In this document: in pieces, positions 34,241 to 42,619 of the stretch
Position numbering within the stretch: position 1 is the first letter of the stretch
How the letters are laid out: each line of letters starts with the position of its first letter
Assembly (NCBI GenBank): GCA_030426545.1
Contig: JAUHYL010000002.1
Span: forward strand, 62,001-126,000
Reading direction: 5' to 3'
From: Gammaproteobacteria bacterium
GTDB lineage: Bacteria > Pseudomonadota > Gammaproteobacteria > Pseudomonadales > Halieaceae
Length of the DNA: 64,000 nt
The notes under the pieces: generated by a model
The model's input: the letters and a program-made list of their open reading frames with translations, nothing else
The model's database searches: none
Told to the model about the DNA's origin: nothing
Program-made: the position numbers and the translations under genes

Positions 34241-35593
34241 ATGGATATCGACCCTGTTTTACTGGCGCGAATTCAATTCGCTGCCAATATCAGTTTTCAT
34301 ATACTGTTTCCTGCGATCACAATTGGCCTCGCCTGGGTGCTGTTGTTTTTCCGCGTGCGCTTCACGCTTACCGGTGATGAAGCCTGGGAATATGCTTATA
34401 ACTTCTGGGTGAAAGTGTTTGCGCTGACATTCGCGGTGGGCGTTGTTTCCGGCATCACCATGAGTTTTCAGTTTGGAACCAACTGGCCGGGTTTTATGGA
34501 AACCGCCGGCAATATCGCCGGGCCATTGCTGGGTTACGAAGTGCTGACGGCTTTCTTTCTGGAAGCCTCTTTCCTGGGCATTATGTTGTTCGGCAAGCAG
34601 CGTGTGTCTAACCGTGTGCACCTGGCAGCGACGTTTCTCGTGGCCTTCGGTACCTCGCTGTCGGCGTTCTGGATACTGGCACTGAATTCCTGGATGCAGA
34701 CGCCTGCGGGTTTCAGCATAGAAGACGGACAGTTTTACGCGCAAAGCTGGCTGGCAGTGATATTCAATCCTTCCTTCCCCTATCGTTTCGCACACATGAT
34801 GTTGGCGAGCTTTCTTACCGCTGCCTTTCTTATCGCAGGTGTTTCCGCATGGCGTGTGCGCAGCGGTGTGGATGGCCCGGCAACCTGGAAGGTTCTGAAA
34901 ACAGGCGTGGTGATGGCGGCTGTCGCGATTCCGTTGCAGTTTCTCGCCGGTGATTTGCACGGCCTGAATACGCTGGAACATCAGCCCCAGAAAATAGCCG
35001 CGATGGAGGCGGTGTGGGAAACCGAGCGAGGTGTAGCCTTTACGCTGCTGGGAATGCCAGATGAGGAGTCCCGCAGCACGCGTTTCGCAATAAAGATTCC
35101 CTATGCGGCCAGCCTGATCCTTACCCACGATCCGCAGGGTGAAGTGCCTGGCTTGAACGAGTTTGAAGACCACCCGCCGGTTGCCCAGGTGTTCTGGGCG
35201 TTCCGGGTTATGTTGGGAACGGCCGGCCTCATGCTCCTGGTAGCCTGGTGGGGTGCATGGACCTATTTGCGCGGGCGGCAACCCGGAGGGGCGCTGCTGA
35301 CGGCGTTGTCACTGATGACCTTCTCGGGTTGGGTGGCCACGCTGGCAGGTTGGTATGTCACAGAGATCGGCCGCCAGCCCTGGGTGATCAGCGGGCTAGT
35401 GCGCACGGCTGACATTGCCGCAAGTCACAGCAGTGCAACACTATCCGGGACACTGTTCGGATATATCGGGCTGTATATCTTCCTTTTGTATTCCTATATT
35501 CACGCCCTGCGATATCTGTCCACCAAGCCGGCGCGTTCGCTGGCACTGCTGCCGCGTAGAGTGCCACCCGAGATCGCGGGAGAAAGGTCATGA
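34241..35593 (+). CDS. Cytochrome bd-type quinol oxidase subunit I (CioA type)
   Basis: A 450-residue integral membrane protein with about nine transmembrane helices. Haem ligand His20 (FAANISFH region), Glu in FFLEASFLG and His in RFAHMMLAS are at the conserved places. The Q-loop after GDLHG.NTLEHQPQK is short, which with length marks the cyanide-insensitive (CioA) group rather than long-loop E. coli CydA. With subunit II it oxidises quinol and reduces oxygen in the inner membrane. The stop overlaps the next start by four bases. Confidence 0.94.
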   Translation: MDIDPVLLARIQFAANISFHILFPAITIGLAWVLLFFRVRFTLTGDEAWEYAYNFWVKVFALTFAVGVVSGITMSFQFGTNWPGFMETAGNIAGPLLGYEVLTAFFLEASFLGIMLFGKQRVSNRVHLAATFLVAFGTSLSAFWILALNSWMQTPAGFSIEDGQFYAQSWLAVIFNPSFPYRFAHMMLASFLTAAFLIAGVSAWRVRSGVDGPATWKVLKTGVVMAAVAIPLQFLAGDLHGLNTLEHQPQKIAAMEAVWETERGVAFTLLGMPDEESRSTRFAIKIPYAASLILTHDPQGEVPGLNEFEDHPPVAQVFWAFRVMLGTAGLMLLVAWWGAWTYLRGRQPGGALLTALSLMTFSGWVATLAGWYVTEIGRQPWVISGLVRTADIAASHSSATLSGTLFGYIGLYIFLLYSYIHALRYLSTKPARSLALLPRRVPPEIAGERS

Positions 35594-36582
35594 GTGAGTT
35601 CCTGCCGGTCTTTTTCCTGTGCGCCATGGGGTTGGCGCTGCTGGTGTACGTGATATTGGACGGGTTTGATCTGGGTATCGGCATCCTGCTGCCTTTTGCC
35701 GACGAGCACGAAAAGAACATTATGGTGGCGTCTATTGGGCCATTCTGGGACGCGAACGAGACCTGGATTGTATTCGGCGTCGGTATTTTGCTGGTGGCCT
35801 TTCCCCAGGCACACGGCATCGTACTGGAGGCACTGTATATACCGGTCACCGTGATGCTGTTTGGCCTTATCCTGCGGGGCGTGGCTTTCGATTTTCGGGT
35901 CAAGGCCGGCGACGATCGCCGCGCGCTGTGGAACACGGCTTTTTTTCTCGGCTCCCTGGTGGCCTCCATGGCGCAGGGCTGGATGCTTGGCTCCTATGTC
36001 ACGGGATTGCAGCCCTCTGGTATGAATCTCGCCTTTTCTGCGTTGATTGCGCTGACCCTGCCGGCCCTGTACGTGATGCTGGGCGGGGCCTGGCTGATGA
36101 TAAAGACCGAGGATGAGTTGTTCGAAAAATCCGTGCTGTGGACGCGCAGAGCATGGTTGCCCATGGGGGTCGGATTGCTGCTGGTTTCCATCGCCACACC
36201 CCTGGTCAGTGAACAGATTGCGGAGCGCTGGTTTACGCTGCCCAGCGCGATCGGCTTGCTGCCAATACCCCTGAGCTGCACCATCGCCTTCTTTGGCATC
36301 GGATGGCTGTTGCGCCGGCCGGACATTTTACGTGCCGGTTACGCTGTTATTGTTTTTTCCGCGCTGGCGGTGATCTGTGTGATGGCCGCGCTTGGGCTTG
36401 CGTACAGTATTTTCCCGGATATCGTGCTGGGCAGGATGACACTGTACGAGGCAGCCGCTGCAACCGGTTCGCTGCAGTTTGTTTTCTGGGGAGTCGCGGT
36501 AACGTTGCCACTTATCGGCGGCTACTCAATCTATGTTTACCGCGTGTTCTCGGGGAAAGCGACGGAGCTGTCATATGAATAG
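35590..36582 (+). CDS. Cytochrome bd-type quinol oxidase subunit II (CioB type)
   Basis: A 330-residue hydrophobic subunit with about eight helices. The N-terminal YVILDGFDLGIGILLPF and the WDANETWIVFGVGILLVAFP blocks are diagnostic. It packs against subunit I and stabilises the haem core. It begins inside the end of subunit I (ATGA overlap). No CydX-like small ORF follows on the same strand; the small gene at 36613 is on the opposite strand. Confidence 0.95.
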   Translation: MSEFLPVFFLCAMGLALLVYVILDGFDLGIGILLPFADEHEKNIMVASIGPFWDANETWIVFGVGILLVAFPQAHGIVLEALYIPVTVMLFGLILRGVAFDFRVKAGDDRRALWNTAFFLGSLVASMAQGWMLGSYVTGLQPSGMNLAFSALIALTLPALYVMLGGAWLMIKTEDELFEKSVLWTRRAWLPMGVGLLLVSIATPLVSEQIAERWFTLPSAIGLLPIPLSCTIAFFGIGWLLRRPDILRAGYAVIVFSALAVICVMAALGLAYSIFPDIVLGRMTLYEAAAATGSLQFVFWGVAVTLPLIGGYSIYVYRVFSGKATELSYE

Positions 36583-36583
36583 C

Positions 36584-36611
36584 GTTTCGCCTGGTTGTTC
36601 ATGCGCGAAAC
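36584..36611. terminator. Hairpin between convergent genes
   Basis: GTTTCGC and GCGAAAC arms with a 14-base loop, directly after the bd oxidase stop and before the stop of the opposite small gene. No T-tract; tentative. Confidence 0.35.
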
Positions 36612-36612
36612 A

Positions 36613-36801
36613 CTACTCTGCTGAAGTACCCTGCAGGCGTTGCTCTATCGTTGCCTGAAGGTCCTGCTCCAGGTTCTCGGCCTTTTCCAAAGACTGCTGA
36701 TAGCCCTGGGGTATCGCGGTCTCTGCCTCACCGCCACCTGCGGCCTGGTACATCACCCAGACGATGGCACCCAGTGAGAGAATCATTCCAATCAAGCGCA
36801 T
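36613..36801 (-). CDS. Small single-pass membrane protein
   Basis: A 62-residue protein starting at ATG 36801, set by GGGAGGTAG just upstream. One transmembrane helix (LIGMILSLGAIVWVMYQAA) is followed by a short Gly/Glu linker and a charged amphipathic helix (SLEKAENLEQDLQATIEQRL). I do not recognise a named family. It resembles small hypothetical envelope proteins of gammaproteobacteria; convergent with the bd oxidase, so a shared role is not implied. Confidence 0.75.
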   Translation of the reverse strand: MRLIGMILSLGAIVWVMYQAAGGGEAETAIPQGYQQSLEKAENLEQDLQATIEQRLQGTSAE

Positions 36802-36970
36802 GGCATCTACCTCCCGATTTCCCTTTATCATGCGCTATAGCGCTGCGATACGGCTATGCCACTATTGCACAGGAATTCAGTTTGGCGCCTCGGTCTGGCC
36901 CGATCCGACATGGCAGGGAATAAAAGGGCAGCGTACTCTTGCTTCCGACACTATAAAAAAGGAATGCCCA

Positions 36971-37774
36971 ATGGCCTTTGTTAATGTAGAAAAGCCGCTG
37001 CCCTTTGTAACCCAGATTACTCTCAATCGCCCTGAGCGCATGAATGCGATGGCCTTTGATGTCATGGTGCCTTTCAAGGAGGCGTTGGAGGAAGTGAGTT
37101 TTGACAATGACACTCGCGTGGTCATCGTCACCGGGGCGGGCGAAGGTTTCTGTTCGGGCGCGGATCTGGATGACCCGGGGTGGATGGACATATTTGATGG
37201 CCTGACGGTGCCGGGCATCGCCCGACGCGCGATGAAGATTCTCGATGACGTGGTCAAGGCCATACAGGGGATGCACCAGCCGGTGATCGGCGCTATCAAC
37301 GGCGCCGCGATTGGCGGCGGTTTCTGCCTGGCGATGGCCACGGATATACGCATCGCGTCGGAGCGCGCCTACTTTCGTCCTGCAGGGATCAACAACGGGC
37401 TCACGTCCGCGGAGCTGGGTTTGAGCTACCTGCTGCCGCGGGCCATCGGTACATCCCGCGCTTTCGAAATCATGCTGACCGGCCGCGACGTGGGCGCCGA
37501 CGAAGCCTCCAGTATTGGTATCGTATCGAAGAGCGTACCCCACGATACGCTGTTGGAAGAGTGCCTGGCCATTGCGGAGCGTATCAATGGCTTTAGCCAG
37601 TTGGGCGTCGAACTGAGCAAGCAGATGCTATGGGCGGGCGTGGATGCGGGTAGCCTGCATACCCACATGAACCACGAGGGACACGCGCAATTGTTTGTGC
37701 GCATGACAACCCAGAATTTCGAAGAGGCGATCAAGGCCCGGAAGGAGGGCAGGTCGCCGCAGTACAAAGACTGA
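36971..37774 (+). CDS. Enoyl-CoA hydratase/isomerase family protein with altered active site
   Basis: From ATG 36971 (AAAAGGA upstream) the protein is 267 residues with the crotonase fold: FCSGADLDDPG and IGGGFCLAMA form the oxyanion hole. The two hydratase glutamates are not where expected: the GGGCE position reads GGGFC and the PE position reads RPAG. A Glu in TSAELGLSYLLP could be the acid/base instead, as in some isomerases and MenB-like members. It may therefore isomerise, dehalogenate or cleave rather than hydrate. It is a single gene. Confidence 0.85.
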   Translation: MAFVNVEKPLPFVTQITLNRPERMNAMAFDVMVPFKEALEEVSFDNDTRVVIVTGAGEGFCSGADLDDPGWMDIFDGLTVPGIARRAMKILDDVVKAIQGMHQPVIGAINGAAIGGGFCLAMATDIRIASERAYFRPAGINNGLTSAELGLSYLLPRAIGTSRAFEIMLTGRDVGADEASSIGIVSKSVPHDTLLEECLAIAERINGFSQLGVELSKQMLWAGVDAGSLHTHMNHEGHAQLFVRMTTQNFEEAIKARKEGRSPQYKD

Positions 37775-37993
37775 CCGTCTACCGGGGCGCGGGGCGAAAT
37801 CAGGGCCTGCACCGCTTTGGCCGGTGTGCGCGAGGTCGCAATTCTGTGATCCGGTAAGGTGCGCCGTCGCCAAACGTCGATGCAGAGCACCGCTGGCTTG
37901 TGCTACTGTCTCAGGAGTCAATTATCGGTGCGCACTGTGCGCCGCCATGGCTCGGCAGTAGCGCTGCCGCGGTGTGATAGTGGAGAGAAAAGC

Positions 37994-38467
37994 ATGAAAG
38001 TCACATTCTTATTCCCGGCGTTCGTCCTGTTTTCTGCGCTTGCTGCTGCGCAGGATTATTCTGACCCCTTCGGCCCTGAGTTGGAGGAGGAATCAATTGA
38101 CGCCGAGTACCGGGATCCGTTTGAAACCGAGGAAACTTACGAGTCGCAGGCGGATTACGAAGACCCCTTCGCCTATGATGATCCCTTCAGCCAGAACCTG
38201 GACGGTAGCGATGAATCCGCGGCGTCTGATCAGGACGGATCTGTTCAAGGGCCCGGAGGCGTGGAGGGCGAGCGAGACTACAGAAATGACCGTGGCAGCG
38301 GCTTCGACGACCCCTTTACTATCGGCGTGGACGAACGCGATATGCGACCCGTCCATAACGATCCCTTCACGGAGGGTGTCAACGAGGCGTACTCTGCCCC
38401 TGACTACGAAGATACCTTCAGCGCGGACTTTGACGATTTCAACCGGCCACAACAGCGTCCGCAGTAG
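37994..38467 (+). CDS. Secreted acidic DPF-repeat protein
   Basis: A 157-residue protein with a clear signal peptide (MKVTFLFPAFVLFSALAAA, cut before QDYSD). The rest is acidic and built from repeats of the form [YFHD]xDPF followed by a short acidic stretch: DPF occurs six times and a DTF variant closes the series (from about residue 23 to 150). GGAGAG precedes the ATG. It looks intrinsically disordered and periplasmic or secreted. I know no family for it. The repeated DPF resembles linear binding motifs, but a bacterial partner is unknown. Confidence 0.75.
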   Translation: MKVTFLFPAFVLFSALAAAQDYSDPFGPELEEESIDAEYRDPFETEETYESQADYEDPFAYDDPFSQNLDGSDESAASDQDGSVQGPGGVEGERDYRNDRGSGFDDPFTIGVDERDMRPVHNDPFTEGVNEAYSAPDYEDTFSADFDDFNRPQQRPQ

Positions 38468-38471
38468 CGGC

Positions 38472-38551
38472 CCTGCCTGAATCGCCGGCGTCCGGACAAG
38501 GCTTTCGCCAGCCACTGGCACGGTAGTGACAACTGGCTGGCGACAGGCAGG
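38472..38551. repeat. Nested inverted repeats
   Basis: Outer arms CCTGCCTG (38472-38479) and CAGGCAGG (38544-38551) enclose perfect inner arms CGCCAGCCA (38506-38514) and TGGCTGGCG (38534-38542). This lies directly after the DPF-repeat gene. It could be an RNA structure, a terminator without a T-tract, or a REP-like unit. Confidence 0.5.
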
Positions 38552-38660
38552 TTAGCGATGGCTATACCCGAGATTGATAGCGCGGCAGCAAAATGGTCAG
38601 CCTGATGATCCTCTGGCGCACGATAGACGTATGCAAGGGAACGTCGCGAGGTCCTGAAGC

Positions 38661-39110
38661 ATGAGAATACCTGAATCACTTTTCCCCCTGGTCAACATGA
38701 TAGTGCGCGCGCTGCTGCGCTCCCCCTTGCATGGCCTGATGAGTTCCAGCGTCATGGTCATTCATTACCGTGGCAGAAAGTCCGGGCGCGCACTGGCAAC
38801 GCCGGTGCGATACCTCGCGGCGAATGGCACGATCAGATGCACCACTGCTGATTACGTGCAGTGGTGGCGGAATGTACAGGCTGAGCCTGGCGTGATGTTG
38901 CGTGTAGCGGGTGAGCTGGTCGCTTGTCGCGGCCGCGTGCTTGAGCGCGATCCTGTTGTGCTGGAGCCGCTTCTGCGCGAGTTTCTGGAGGTTTACCCGC
39001 AGGATGCGGTGTACCAGGATATTCGGCTGAATGACGACGGAAGCCTGAACGAGAGTGACGTCTCCGCCGCGCTGCAAAAACTGGTCATCGTCGAGTTTGA
39101 CCGCGTTTGA
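38661..39110 (+). CDS. Nitroreductase/deazaflavin-dependent oxidoreductase-family protein (Ddn-like)
   Basis: A 149-residue split-barrel protein of the F420-dependent nitroreductase/quinone reductase family (DUF385). VIHYRGRKSGRALATPVRYLAANG is the characteristic opening, with the basic GRKSGR loop for phosphate binding. The N-terminus is amphipathic, as in Ddn. In proteobacteria without F420 such proteins may bind FMN, haem or another ligand. It is a single gene with GAGG before the start. Confidence 0.7.
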   Translation: MRIPESLFPLVNMIVRALLRSPLHGLMSSSVMVIHYRGRKSGRALATPVRYLAANGTIRCTTADYVQWWRNVQAEPGVMLRVAGELVACRGRVLERDPVVLEPLLREFLEVYPQDAVYQDIRLNDDGSLNESDVSAALQKLVIVEFDRV

Positions 39111-39170
39111 TCGTAGTTCGACCTCTCGGCAGAGGCTAGTCCATGCGCTGCGTGTGGCGCGCTGAAGCGT

Positions 39171-39794
39171 CTACCCCTTCGCCTCGCTTTCCTCTCGGTC
39201 AGGCCGGGGGAGCAGCTCACGTAACAGCGTTGTCTCGCGACACTGCCACAGCCATAACATCACGGGTGCCAGCGTAGGTACCAGCAACACATTGATCTGG
39301 TAGCCGATGGCGATCAGGTTGGCGTTGGGTACGATCACATCCGCCTGGCCGAAGAACTGTTCCGGCACGGTGGTCATGAGGTTCTTCAGGCAGATAGTCA
39401 ACAGGCCGATTGCGAACAGCAGGTAAAGCACAATAACGCCCTGAAGCCAGCTACCGAGGTACTCATCGCGCCGTGTAGCGAATAGCAATGCGCTGTAGAA
39501 CGGTAGTGAATAAGACAGGATGCGTGTGTTGATAGTGAATCCAAATCGATACTCTGCCTCCGCCAGCGGCACCAGCATGCCCGCTTTCTGCCCAAATGCG
39601 GTGGCGAGAAACACATTGGTGTTGTCGGCGTACAGTGCGTGAACTAACTGCGGGAACCAGGCAACCAGGATTTCGTGTACCACCGCAATTACAGGTAGTG
39701 CCAGGTAGCTGCTGGTAGCAAACCACAGCCCGAAGCAGGGCAGCAGTAACGCGAACACGTAGATGAGGAACGGGCGGAAACTGTCAGCGGGCAT
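39171..39794 (-). CDS. Exosortase H-associated membrane protein
   Basis: A 207-residue polytopic membrane protein with about five hydrophobic segments. It overlaps the end of the exosortase gene, and its content and position fit the membrane partner usually found next to XrtH. ATG 39794 is preferred over TTG 39803. Its role is presumed to be assisting exosortase-mediated processing or anchoring. Recognition rests mainly on context. Confidence 0.7.
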   Translation of the reverse strand: MPADSFRPFLIYVFALLLPCFGLWFATSSYLALPVIAVVHEILVAWFPQLVHALYADNTNVFLATAFGQKAGMLVPLAEAEYRFGFTINTRILSYSLPFYSALLFATRRDEYLGSWLQGVIVLYLLFAIGLLTICLKNLMTTVPEQFFGQADVIVPNANLIAIGYQINVLLVPTLAPVMLWLWQCRETTLLRELLPRPDREESEAKG

Positions 39795-40293
39795 GAGCTG
39801 CAATCTGCGCCGGATGATTCCGTGCCAGAAAACGCAGGTACAGAATAAACACGATCAACACGTCGAGCATGATCAGCGTTGGCCACAGGTAAAGGTGAAC
39901 CCAGCCAAATATTTCGCGGTTCCAGTCTCCAAGGTAGAACAGGCTGATAATGCGCACAATGTTCAGCCCCTGAATGGCGAAAAAGCCTGCAACAATTGCC
40001 GTCACCCGATGCTTCCAGCTCGCCGGGAATGCCAGTACGGCGGCGACAAGTACGATGGTTGCTTCTACGCCATTGCAGCCTGCTTCAATCGAGACGGCGA
40101 ATCCGGAATCGGTAAACTGCAGCACCTTGCCATAGGCGTGCACCGATTCGTCAAAGGGAGTCACCAGTGCCGCGCTCACCTGCGCCAGAAGTTCAGTGAA
40201 GGGCAGGATCACGCTCTGCTGCACAGGGACAAGCATCTCCAGGGTGAACAGCGTCACCAGAACGAAGACGAAGACTGCAGCGAAGCGCGCCAT
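39784..40293 (-). CDS. xrtH: Exosortase H (PEP-CTERM-like sorting transpeptidase)
   Basis: A 169-residue membrane protease/transpeptidase. The catalytic set is visible: Cys73 in SIEAGCNGVEA, Arg114 in NIVRIISLFYLG and His133 in VHLYLWP, each at the end of a membrane helix. The short length and the GCNGVEA wording are those of XrtH, which handles proteins ending in IPTLxxWG-CTERM. I found no protein with that tail in the window, so its substrates are elsewhere. The ribosome site is weak. Confidence 0.88.
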   Translation of the reverse strand: MARFAAVFVFVLVTLFTLEMLVPVQQSVILPFTELLAQVSAALVTPFDESVHAYGKVLQFTDSGFAVSIEAGCNGVEATIVLVAAVLAFPASWKHRVTAIVAGFFAIQGLNIVRIISLFYLGDWNREIFGWVHLYLWPTLIMLDVLIVFILYLRFLARNHPAQIAAHAR

Positions 40294-40307
40294 TGCTCAA
40301 CGGTGTC

Positions 40308-41066
40308 CTAGGGGAAGAGGAGTAGTTTGGCAATAAATGCAACGAGCACCAGGTTCAATACCGTGCGTATCAGCTTCTCACCCCGCGTCACCGTGAAGTG
40401 TGCCCCCAGGTAGCCACCAATGGAATTCCCCAGCGCAAGCGCAAGGCCGACTACCCACAGCAGCTGCACCTGGCTGGCAAAAACCGCCAGTGCTGCGATC
40501 GTATAGGTGGCTACAATGAAAACCTTGTGCATGTTGGTGCGCACCAGGTCCAGTCCCATCACGCGGTTCAGGATGGGCATCAGGATAAAACCCACGCCCA
40601 GCTGGATGAATCCGCCCCAGAAGCCAGCGCCTACCATCATCAGGTGCCCCCGCAAGAGTTGCTGCCGGGTGGGTTGATGCGATGCTGCCTGATCGCGCTT
40701 GCCCTTGTCGAAGTGCATGACCAGCATGACGCCCAGCATGATCAATGCCAGCGCCCGGTTGAACCAGACGCCCTCCAGTTGTGTGCCCACCATGGCGCCG
40801 GCAATTGCTCCGGGTAGCGCGCAGGCCGCGAGCGTGAGGCTGAGCTTGAAATCACTGAATCCTTTACGGGCGAACGTGGCGATCGCAGTCAGGTTCTGGG
40901 CGAGGATGGCAATGCGGTTGGTGCCATTGGCAACGGGCCCTGGCAGGCCCATGAAGACCATTACCGGTACGGTAAGCAGTGAGCCGCCACCCGCCATGAC
41001 GTTGAGGAAACCGGCAATGATGCCCACAAAGACCAGTAGCCCTGCCTGCCAAAGCTCAAGCTCCAT
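40308..41066 (-). CDS. TSUP (TauE/SafE) family transporter
   Basis: A 252-residue protein of about eight helices. The N-terminal GFLNVMAGGGSLLTVPVMVFMGLPG and the second-half repeat GGFIQLGVGFILMPIL are typical TSUP repeats. The family exports or imports small anions such as sulfite, sulfoacetate or thiosulfate. With the sulfatase genes in the window, sulfite or sulfonate export is an attractive but unproven idea. It lies 6 bases after glutathione reductase on the same strand. Confidence 0.9.
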   Translation of the reverse strand: MELELWQAGLLVFVGIIAGFLNVMAGGGSLLTVPVMVFMGLPGPVANGTNRIAILAQNLTAIATFARKGFSDFKLSLTLAACALPGAIAGAMVGTQLEGVWFNRALALIMLGVMLVMHFDKGKRDQAASHQPTRQQLLRGHLMMVGAGFWGGFIQLGVGFILMPILNRVMGLDLVRTNMHKVFIVATYTIAALAVFASQVQLLWVVGLALALGNSIGGYLGAHFTVTRGEKLIRTVLNLVLVAFIAKLLLFP

Positions 41067-41072
41067 CGCGAT

Positions 41073-42431
41073 TCAGCTTCCTGTCCAGGGCTCACGCATG
41101 GTGACGAATTCCTCTGCGGCGGTGGGGTGAATGCCGATGGTGGTGTCGAAGATGGCCTTGGTTGCCCCCGCACGCATGGCGATGGCAATGCCCTGCGTGA
41201 TTTCGCCGGCGTCGGGGCCCATCATGTGCACACCCACTACACGGTCGCTGGCTGTATCGACGATCAGCTTCATCAGCGTTTTTTCCTCGCGGCCGCTGAT
41301 GGTGTGCTTCATCGGGCGGAAAACGGATTTAAACAGGGTAATGTCGCCGAATTCCTCTCGCGCGGCCTCTTCCGTGAATCCGACAGTGCCGATATTGGGC
41401 TGGCAGAAAACGGCCGTGGGGATAAAGTCGTAGTCGACGGCTTTGTCTACGGTGCCAAATTGCTTGCGCGCGAACGCCATACCTTCTGCCAGGGCGACGG
41501 GAGTCAGCTCCATGCCGCCGATGACGTCTCCCAGCGCAAAGATGCTGGACTCGGTAGTGCGGAAATCACTGTCTACCTTGATGGTGCCCCTCTCGGTGAG
41601 CTCGACGTTCACATTCTCCAGGCCAAGGCCCTCCAGGTGGGGTTTGCGCCCCGTGGCATACAACACGGTATCGGCGAGCAGGCTGCTGCCGTCCGTAAGC
41701 GACAGTTCCAGGCCGTTTTCCGTCTGGGCGATAGCGCTGACGTTGACTTCAAAGCGCAGATCTACGCCACTGGCGGCGATCTCACGGGCGGCATGGTCGC
41801 GAATGTCCTGGTCGAAGCCACGTAGAAAAAGCGGGCCGCGATACAGCTGCGTCACATCGGCCCCGAGGCCGTTGAATATGCCGGCAAACTCCACCGCAAT
41901 ATAGCCACCGCCGACGATCACAAGACGCCTGGGGAACTCCGGCAGGTCGAAAATCTCATTCGAACTCAGCGCCAGGTCGCTACCGGGAAACTCTGGAATG
42001 TGGGGCCAGCCACCGGTAGCGAGCAGTATTTTTTCAGCGCTGTAGCGCTGACCGTCCACTGCCACGGTATGTGCATCGATCAGACTGCCGCGGCCATCAA
42101 TGAGTTGGGCGTCGACGCCGGTCAGTAAATCGCGGTAAATGTCGTTCAGCCGGGTTATCTCTTCCTTTTTGTTGTCGCGAAGCGTTGCCCAGTTGAAAGG
42201 CGGCTTTATGCCGTCCCAGCCAAAGCCGCGTGCATCGTCGAAGGCTTTGCCAAACTCAGACGCATAGACGTAGAGCTTCTTGGGCACACATCCCACGTTG
42301 ACGCAGGTTCCCCCCATATAGCGATCTTCGACTATGGCTACCCGGGCGCCTGCGGCCGCGGCCATGCGGGCTGCGCGCACTCCGCCAGAACCGGCGCCGA
42401 TGACGAGAAGGTCGTAGTCGAAGTTGCTCAT
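41073..42431 (-). CDS. gor: Glutathione-disulfide reductase
   Basis: A 452-residue FAD/NADPH disulfide reductase. GAGSGGVRAARMAA is the FAD site, GGTCVNVGCVPKK the redox disulfide, VIVGGGYIAVEFAGI the NADPH site, and GIHPTAAEEFVTM at the C-terminus supplies the catalytic His-Glu pair. Arg residues after the Rossmann motif (YRGPLFLRGFD) agree with NADPH use. AAGGA precedes the start. The TSUP gene follows at once, suggesting a shared sulfur or redox stress role. Confidence 0.95.
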   Translation of the reverse strand: MSNFDYDLLVIGAGSGGVRAARMAAAAGARVAIVEDRYMGGTCVNVGCVPKKLYVYASEFGKAFDDARGFGWDGIKPPFNWATLRDNKKEEITRLNDIYRDLLTGVDAQLIDGRGSLIDAHTVAVDGQRYSAEKILLATGGWPHIPEFPGSDLALSSNEIFDLPEFPRRLVIVGGGYIAVEFAGIFNGLGADVTQLYRGPLFLRGFDQDIRDHAAREIAASGVDLRFEVNVSAIAQTENGLELSLTDGSSLLADTVLYATGRKPHLEGLGLENVNVELTERGTIKVDSDFRTTESSIFALGDVIGGMELTPVALAEGMAFARKQFGTVDKAVDYDFIPTAVFCQPNIGTVGFTEEAAREEFGDITLFKSVFRPMKHTISGREEKTLMKLIVDTASDRVVGVHMMGPDAGEITQGIAIAMRAGATKAIFDTTIGIHPTAAEEFVTMREPWTGS

Positions 42432-42515
42432 GGGGTTGGGTCCTTACGGCGGTTGGTGGGAGGCGACGGCGCGTACAGGGATTCCGACAGCGGCCGGCTA
42501 AGTTTGTTCAGGCGG

Positions 42516-42597
42516 GGATTGTCCGCACGGCATCGCCGTGGCGGCAATCCTGGCAGATTCTGTTGTGGATAGCGGCCCGGCCACCCGATGCCGGGCC
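42516..42597 (-). terminator. Two strong hairpins after the zinc-ribbon gene
   Basis: GGATTG...CAATCC (42516-42521 with 42545-42550) encloses CACGGC-atc-GCCGTG. A second hairpin is GGCCCGGC (42574-42581), 8-base loop, GCCGGGCC (42590-42597). They fill the gap between the zinc-ribbon stop and the gor start on the minus strand and probably end the former transcript. No T-tract. Confidence 0.45.
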
Positions 42598-42619
42598 GGC
42601 CGGTGCCTGAAGGTGCTGG

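Noticed and set aside
34259-35281. A 340-codon minus-strand frame
   Set aside because: Shadow of bd oxidase subunit I.
36613-36801. Small gene after the bd oxidase as CydX
   Set aside because: It is on the opposite strand, longer than CydX and has a soluble helix rather than the CydX motif.
37809-37826. GCACCG-ctttggc-CGGTGTGC hairpin after the crotonase gene
   Set aside because: Short stem, no T-tract, common in GC-rich sequence.
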